Shown here: positions 57,691 to 64,000 of the stretch, piece after piece | Layout: each line of letters begins with the position of its first letter | How positions within the stretch are numbered: the stretch's first letter is position 1 | DNA from: Sipunculus nudus | Lineage: Eukaryota; Annelida; Sipuncula; Golfingiida; Sipunculidae | Length of the DNA: 64,000 nucleotides | NCBI GenBank assembly: GCA_026874595.1 | Contig: CM049306.1 | Location: forward strand, 110,620,142-110,684,141 | Direction: 5' to 3' | Made by a program: the position numbers and the translations under genes | The notes under the pieces: generated by a model | What the model saw: only the letters and a program-made list of their open reading frames with translations | The model's database searches: none | What the model was told of the DNA's origin: nothing

Positions 57691-59099
57691 TTGTTATGAA
57701 TCATGGTACATACCTCTCCATTTTAAATTTATTACTGAGACATGTACAGATATATATCCATGTGAGAACAGATATTTAGTACTTGTTACTGTTACCACCT
57801 CTAAACACTGTTCTTTTGGCTGAGGACTTTTGTCAGCCTCTGCTGATATTCTAGTTGGATTTAGGTTGCCTATGGCTACCCTTATCCTTTTTGATACCTT
57901 CACTTAATTCTGGCTATTACCGATCGAGCCTCACAGTCCTTGTCCGTCCCCATGTCAGACAGTGCTGTCTGTGACAATGCTAGACCTAGATGTCAAGTAG
58001 CCGACCTTTTCATGGCGGTTACGGCCTGTTCTCTGGGTTCTTGGACTTTTGCCAGTCTCAGCTTTTCTGTGATCACTTCACAGAGGAACTTCATCATGAG
58101 TTTCTCTGGATGGATCAGTATTTATGGCTGGGTTTCAGCCCCAGCTTGCTCCTTCGTCAGAGCGACCCCCTTGTCCAATCCATTGCAGTTTTTGGCCACA
58201 GCCTGCCCTCTGACAAGCCAGGTGGAGGTGCTACTATCACCGGTTGGAATTTTAATGTTTGTTGGTTGGTGATATATTGTTGGTTGGGGGTTCTAGACGC
58301 AGCAGACTTGATGATGATGTAACAATGGTTTATTCCTTTTTCTTAATGTACAAAGTTTCTGTTATTCTTCTAATGGCTATCTAAATGGTGATGACTTCAC
58401 TTGCTGGCAATGATCCTAACTATGTAAAATTTCTTCTCTATCTAAATACAAACTCCAAACTGTAACTTTAACTTTAACTGCCTGTCCCTGTCCTAGGTGA
58501 CTCATATATAGAAGTTAAAGACAATACAAATAAATGAACATTTCTCACTCTTAGGTGAATTATACCTTGATGATTATTCTTCCTGTCAGTTTGCTAATCT
58601 TGATGTGCTAAGTGTCAAAGACAATTAATTAACCCTTGAGAGACTACCTTTACACTCTCACTAATTAACTCTTACATGAAGATTTGTGTACATTCAACCA
58701 TGAAAAGATTCCAGACACATAATAATACATAATTGCAATAATAAATGTTATGATGGTAAATCTGTGAAATACCTGGCTTGCTATATAGTATTGAACTAGC
58801 CATTTGAAATGTGTGAATGAAGTAATAATATATTTGTAAAAATAAAATTATTAAGAAGAATAATTATAGTTGTATCAATGAACTAAGTAAGGATTACTGA
58901 TGGCTTTATCCTTAAGTTGCCATTTTGGTTCTTGTTATCTAAAATCTTATTTTCAGTATTTTATTACTTGGTATTACTACTGCTAGCCACGATCTGCCCC
59001 CTTTCAGGAGCGTGAGCCTTCTGAGTCCTGTCCTCTGCGGCCATGGGACACCGGGAGCCTCAAGTTACCTTGGCATAATTAAGTTACACCAGGCATTTG
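57691..59099 (-). other. Degraded LINE middle part and spacer
   Basis: Short minus-strand pieces between 57690 and 58330 may be remnants of LINE coding sequence, but no domain is secure. 58331-58990 is AT-rich and empty. Confidence 0.35.
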
Positions 59100-60096
59100 G
59101 GTTCCCTTTTCCTGGCCTTTCCCATTGCTGCTGGCTGGCTCACCTTTATTGCCATGTTTTGCTGTTCTCTGTTTGTTTATCAGCCTCAGGCGGGCACCTT
59201 TGAAGGCTGTTCAGCCCTTGTACATATCTCTGTGGTCACCCCCACAATTTGTACACTTCGGCTTGCCCTCCGAAAATCTTTGGCATAGTGGCCTGCCTCG
59301 CGGCAGTGCCTTCACTTGCCAGCCTCGTTGCAAGCTCTGGCCGTGTGTCCAAACTTGTAACAGTTCAGGCACTGTATTGGCTCAATGGCTTTCTGGAATG
59401 CCTCGCAGCGAATGAGTTTGCTCCCAAACTTGAACCCTTGTTCGAGTGCCTTCATGGCGCTCTCGACCTCCTGGAAGTGCATGAGCACCTTCCAGACCAT
59501 TTTTTTCAGTGTCTGAGCTATACAACCTCTTTGGCTTTTTATCACATGATCACCACGGATTCCTGTTCATTGCCTTTTGGTCTGGTTTGCTTGCTGCCCC
59601 TTGCAAGCTCCACCACTAACTTGGGCCCTGCCCTAATCAGGGGGCGCCAGTCAGGCCTCGCCGCTTTTATCGTTTCAGCGAGTGTCACTACCATTACTCC
59701 CTTATCCATTCTGATTTTACAGGCGGAAGTGCCTGTGCACTCCATCACCAGCCTGTTCAGCCTTCTACTGCTCTGCTTTATTCCTACTGGAATTCCCCTA
59801 TTCCAGTACTATCCGTCAGGGCTGGTCTGATCCCTTTACTACAAGACCAGTCACCTTCCCCTAGGCTGGCTGATCGGTCTGCTCCCTGACCGTTCAGGTG
59901 AGCTCGGAGCCAGGGTATCTTCCCCCACTTGATTAACCCTGGTCCCCGTCTGCACAGGCGACCCGCTATCATTTGGTCGGTCAATCCCTGAGAGCATGGG
60001 TTGACCCGACTCCTTGTTTGGTTCTGCCCCCGATGTCCTTGGATCCTCATGAGTTTGACCTAGTGACAAAGTGAGACTCCACGATCGTTCGTGCAT
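59100..60096 (-). pseudogene. LINE ORF1 (gag-like) with CCHC knuckles, frameshifted
   Basis: Minus-strand fragments in two or three frames. The clearest (59545-59312) contains RCEAFQKAIEPIQCLNCYKFGHTARACN, a CCHC zinc knuckle preceded by the RF/F-x-K motif typical of I-clade LINE ORF1. A second HCREAGHYAKD knuckle and a third KCTNCGGDH follow in broken frames (59300-59210). The N-terminal part (59748-59542) includes MDKGVMVVTLAETIKA. Nucleic-acid-binding chaperone by family; inactive here. Confidence 0.65.
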
Positions 60097-61065
60097 TCTA
60101 TGCTTTCCTTCCTGTCCTTGTTGTCCGCTAACCCTTCCTTCCGTTTTGCCCTAAGCTTCGATTGGGTACTTTTTTATTTTATTGCCATTCGGTCAATAAA
60201 TATTTGTTTACACCTTTTGCTTATAATTCCTTTGCAGGCAATTATAATTATCCGCCTTTGCGGTTGCTGTGCTCCATAATCAATCGCTCGTCAATTGTGC
60301 GCACTGAACCACATCCAGTCACGGTTTCCGATTTTTGCCCCTTAGTCTCTTGTACGATTGTACTTGTTAAGGCTACGATTTTCCCATAACCGTTAAGGTA
60401 GTTAAATCCAAAGTGCCGATATAACGCAATCTTAGAATAAACCAATGAGCCTTAGAGCAGAGAGCGGGCTCAATTTTACAGTTTTACTTAATTGCCCAAA
60501 CTGAGAGAGCTGCTAACAGTCAATTTAATTCACTGTAGGTTACACCTTCCCAGAGGAACTATCGCCGTGTGGGTTTTTGTTCCCCTTGATGCTCTGTCAA
60601 ATGTGGTAAAATTGAATCCACAAGAACTCTGTTGCAGTTTACTTGTTTATTATAATCACTTGTATCTGATGAAGTCCAGACACTGACTGCCTGGTTTAGT
60701 AACCAGAACGCATATATATACATGTTCTACATTCATAATTGACTTCAACATTTCTATAGCAGATCATACAAGGCACGTATTACATAACAGATACACATTC
60801 ATACATGAAAGTAGGCATCTCAGTTCTTTACCAGTCAAAGCCAAATGGTGAATACACAGTCTAAATAATGCCAGACAGTTTGTTAATCAATTTACCTTTA
60901 CTGGCACATTGAGAGTTAGACACATACTAATTAACTCTTATCCTGATGTTACATGAACCTTGTGCACTGGACTATGAAACACTGGCATTCCAAATTATAA
61001 ACCTAATTGTAATGATAACATTTAATCTGTGAAACACTTGTATAGTTATGAAATCAGGAATGATA
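60097..61065. other. Non-coding stretch
   Basis: Possibly the LINE 5' region near 60100-60450. Nothing else recognised. Confidence 0.45.
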
Positions 61066-62329
61066 ATTGTATGCGCCAAAACAGAGTTTTGCGGATACTA
61101 TGTTTTCAGCTGGCCGCCGCCGCCGCCGCCGCGTAGGTGTCCGGAGAACTCCTCCGTAACCGCTGGGCGGAATTTTCCGAAACCCGGGATTATGTTCGGG
61201 TCACATGTGAACTGCTGCGCCCCGATTTTGTTTTGACCTCTGACCTTTCCTTTGCGCTCTGCGTCCGTTTGTGCGTCTGTTTCCATACATAAACCCACTT
61301 ATCTCGGGAACCGTTTGACCGATCAGGAAAATTTTTTTGCACAAATGTAGCCCTCGGAGAGCTTTATAACATACACCAGAAATGGTTGGGCCACCTGCAA
61401 CCATGTTTGCACAGTGTCCATCTGTTCGTCTGCCTTGGGTTAAAATCACTCATATCTCTGCAGTGACTTGACTAATTCACCTGAAATTGGGCATGCGTAA
61501 ACATCCTGGATAGCTTTTCTGATTTTATGACAGGTGGCGCCACCTACATTCACGTTTATGCTGCAGACATCCAAGCTCATATCTCGGGAACCGTTTGACC
61601 GATCAGGAAAATTCTTTTGCACAAATGTAGCCCTTGGAGAGCTTTATAACATACACCGAAAATGGTGGCACCACCTGCAACCATGTTTGCACAGTGTCCA
61701 TCTGTTCGTCTGCCTTGGGTTAAAATCACTCATATCTCTGCAGTGGTTTGACTAATTCACCTAGAATTCGGCATGCTTATACATCCTGGATAGCTTTTCT
61801 GATTTTATGACAGGTGGCGCCACCTACAATCAAGTTTACGCTGCAGACATCCAAGCTCATATCTAGGGAACTGTTTGACCGATTGGGCCAAAATTTTGCA
61901 TGTGTATAAATCTCACATAGCTCTTTATCATACGCAAAACTGGTGGCGCCACCTGCAGCCATGTTTGCACAGCTCCCATCTGTTTGTCTGCCATGGGATA
62001 AAATCACTCATATCTCGGCAGTGGTTTGACATATCTGCCTAAAATTTTGCAAGTTTATACATCCCCGACAGCTCTCTTGATTTTATGACAGGTGGCGCCA
62101 CCTGCATTCTAGTTTATGCAGCAGATATCCAAGCTCATATCTTGGGAACCGTTTGACCGATTGGGCCAAAGTTTTGCATGTGTATAGAGCTTTCTGGATT
62201 TTTTGGTAGGTAGCGCAACATACATACACAATTTGGCTGCAGACATCCATGCTAATATGCAACACATCACCCGTTCCACTCTGATTTAGGCGGATACAAG
62301 TAGTCGCTTGTCGACTACCCGTATTCTAG
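61066..62329 (+). mobile_element. Hairpin-capped tandem-repeat element, copy C
   Basis: Very similar to copy A (the 5' 400 bp is nearly identical) but with fewer internal units and a shorter GCC tract. 5' hairpin at 61072-61097 with one mismatch (TGCGCC for TCCGCC). The 3' hairpin GTAGTCG/CGACTAC ends in CTAG at 62326-62329. Confidence 0.75.
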
Positions 62330-64000
62330 TTCAAGTTACATTAATGAACAAAGTGGAAATAACTGAAGGACTAATCTGAAGCTTTTACAATCTGGTTCCT
62401 AAAGCTTTATTTAGGTATTTTATCCACTAGTGATAGTTGCCCTTCCTTAGTAAAATTGACGCTCCGAGTCAATTAACCTAGTTTTAATGTTTAAAGAATT
62501 TCTTCTAGAGTTAACAAATACCTGTGAAGAGTAACTGATTACTTGGTTGACAACAACTTAGTTATTACACATTTATAGTAATTGTGAAATATCATCATAA
62601 AACACAGAAAAGTATAGTAGATTACAGCTTTGATACAATAAGAAAAAGATCTTTATATAATGAGCACAGAATTCATGTTATCAAATCAGTTTACATAATA
62701 ATACCATGTCATTTTTTTCACACTTAAAAATATAAAATATCCTTTGTACATTAAAAATAATTATAATTGTTGGTAAATTAAAGAATACACACCATATTGA
62801 AGCATATAATAATGAAACTACTTAACCTTGATTGATGTGAGGATCATATTTGATCAAATATAAAATTTATTAAAGTACACTAAATGAAACAAAGATCATT
62901 TAGGAATATTATTTACAAAGTACACAAAATATCAACGTATTCTTTCAAAATCTTATCAATATGCAAAGTCACTCTGTACCGCTTCATAATAGGATACATT
63001 ATTAATATATTACGGTAGAGTTATGAGTATATCAATAATGAATAATACAAACTATTTACAATATTTACAATATCAACATCATTATATAGTACATCTTAAT
63101 CACATAACTTTCTTTACATTATACAAGAATTATTTGGTTCTATTGAACCTCATCATTATTAAGCATCTTAACAGATGAGCTCTTATTTGGATGCTTTATT
63201 TTGCGCCTGTCCCAGTGAAAATGAGTTGTTCCAGGGATTCATATTGATGATTATGAAATTTTATCAATATCATGTGACAATATACAACTACGACAACACC
63301 AGTTAAAGCATCAAAAAGAAAAAGGTACGGTGATCTCTGTTTGACAAAATTCATTTATTTAAGATGATATGCAGTTTCAATTTGGGTGTTGTTTTGTCTT
63401 TGATATATGCTTGAATGTTTATATTATTTTGACATAGCTATTCTTAGGTGTTTCAGGAGTTATGAATTTTAGAGTATGTTTCCATCAGGTGTTTAATTGG
63501 GATAATACTGTGGGTATTCATTATTGTTGTCTGTACCAGTTGAATTGCCAGATTATGCATGCATATAATTTGCTGCAAGATAGCATTATTCTTAGTACAA
63601 TTATTTATTTTTTCTTTCAGTTTTAATATAGTTCAATTCATTTAATATCATAAAATGTTTGTATGAGATATAGAAAGGTTGCCATCTGTGCCCCTCTCTT
63701 TGTTCCAAAATGCATAAGGTGATTGATAATGGTTTATGTAATGGATGACACTGCCAGTGAATAATACCAGATAAATCCTTGATTTAGTCCGAAAATTTGC
63801 GCCAATAAAATTTTGATAGAAAGGTAAAGATCATTCTAGTAGTATTCACGGCAGTTGGAAGTATGTTTGAATATGAGAGGAGGTGTTGTTGCATTCAGAA
63901 TGATGAGAGTTCAAGCTATGAGACACTTTCCATCTTTTTTTTTTTCTTTTGTTTTGTTCTTGGTTTAAACTCTTGGTTTTCTCTTCCTGTTCTTACCAGT
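62330..64000. other. AT-rich non-coding stretch
   Basis: No ORF, repeat or RNA gene that I could support on either strand. Confidence 0.55.

Larger units (their letters stand above)
53613..60096 (-). mobile_element. I/Jockey-type LINE remains, minus strand, dissected by two insertions
   Basis: Order on the minus strand: ORF1 (60096-59100), a degraded middle part, endonuclease (56760-56066), endonuclease-RT linker (54109-53630). The sequence is interrupted by an AGCCC-hairpin repeat (56819-57690) and AGCTCAG copy ii (54110-56065). Frames are broken throughout and the RT domain is missing, cut off at the 53612 junction. Confidence 0.65.

Noticed and set aside
59249-59830. 193-codon plus-strand ORF
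   Set aside because: Antisense shadow of the LINE ORF1 with its CCHC motif on the minus strand.

Overview
The window is eukaryotic and looks like a repeat-rich invertebrate genome, most probably a mollusc (bivalve-like); that assignment is inference from the repeat types. Evidence for a eukaryote: spliced genes with GT-AG introns, tyrosine-recombinase retroelements, LINE remains, MITEs, satellite arrays and AT microsatellites. No conventional host housekeeping gene was recognised. Almost every feature is a transposable element or an insertion into one.

Layout. (1) 1084-9731: a hairpin-capped repeat split by a Ngaro-like tyrosine-recombinase retroelement (1241-9086, + strand) with textbook split direct repeats A1 ... 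B1-A2 ... B2, an intact SGNH-hydrolase ORF, a gag that appears to need splicing of a 70-nt intron, a reverse transcriptase that lost its catalytic DD box, and a frameshifted tyrosine recombinase. (2) 10681-26190: a second, related element on the minus strand (gag, RT/RNase H, recombinase). Its 3' hairpin array is interrupted by a non-autonomous relative (11168-20142) that carries the same A/B split-repeat layout but holds about 4.6 kb of 40-bp satellite and a 60-bp hairpin array instead of genes. Its recombinase gene is interrupted by a 997-bp TA-flanked MITE. (3) 26303-28634: a foldback element made of CGCCTAGGCG-rich inverted arms.

(4) 28849-45938: a candidate 17-kb autonomous DNA transposon with short inverted ends, a TAT direct repeat on each side and subterminal arrays of a GTTGGGCCAAC palindrome. 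It contains an intact Tnp2/CACTA-like transposase ORF (39165-37051) and, downstream on the same strand, an eight-exon gene (36602-30783) that I assembled from splice sites into an uninterrupted 411-residue protein with a DUF4806-like C-terminus. A pogo-like MITE lies in that gene's last intron. (5) 45939-48144: a 657-bp-period repeat and a broken Ulp1-protease/PHD-finger gene. (6) 48495-62329: several families of hairpin-capped, internally repetitive elements resembling non-autonomous Helentron/Helitron elements, sharing the palindrome GGTGGCGCCACC. Two of them dissect an I/Jockey-type LINE lying on the minus strand.

How the parts relate: the two Ngaro-like elements give the machinery type (RT plus tyrosine recombinase) that could have mobilised the satellite-bearing element. 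The transposase and the DUF4806 gene probably form one transposon. The remaining elements are parasites of parasites, and nested insertions give a relative chronology. All calls come from reading the sequence; no database search was possible.
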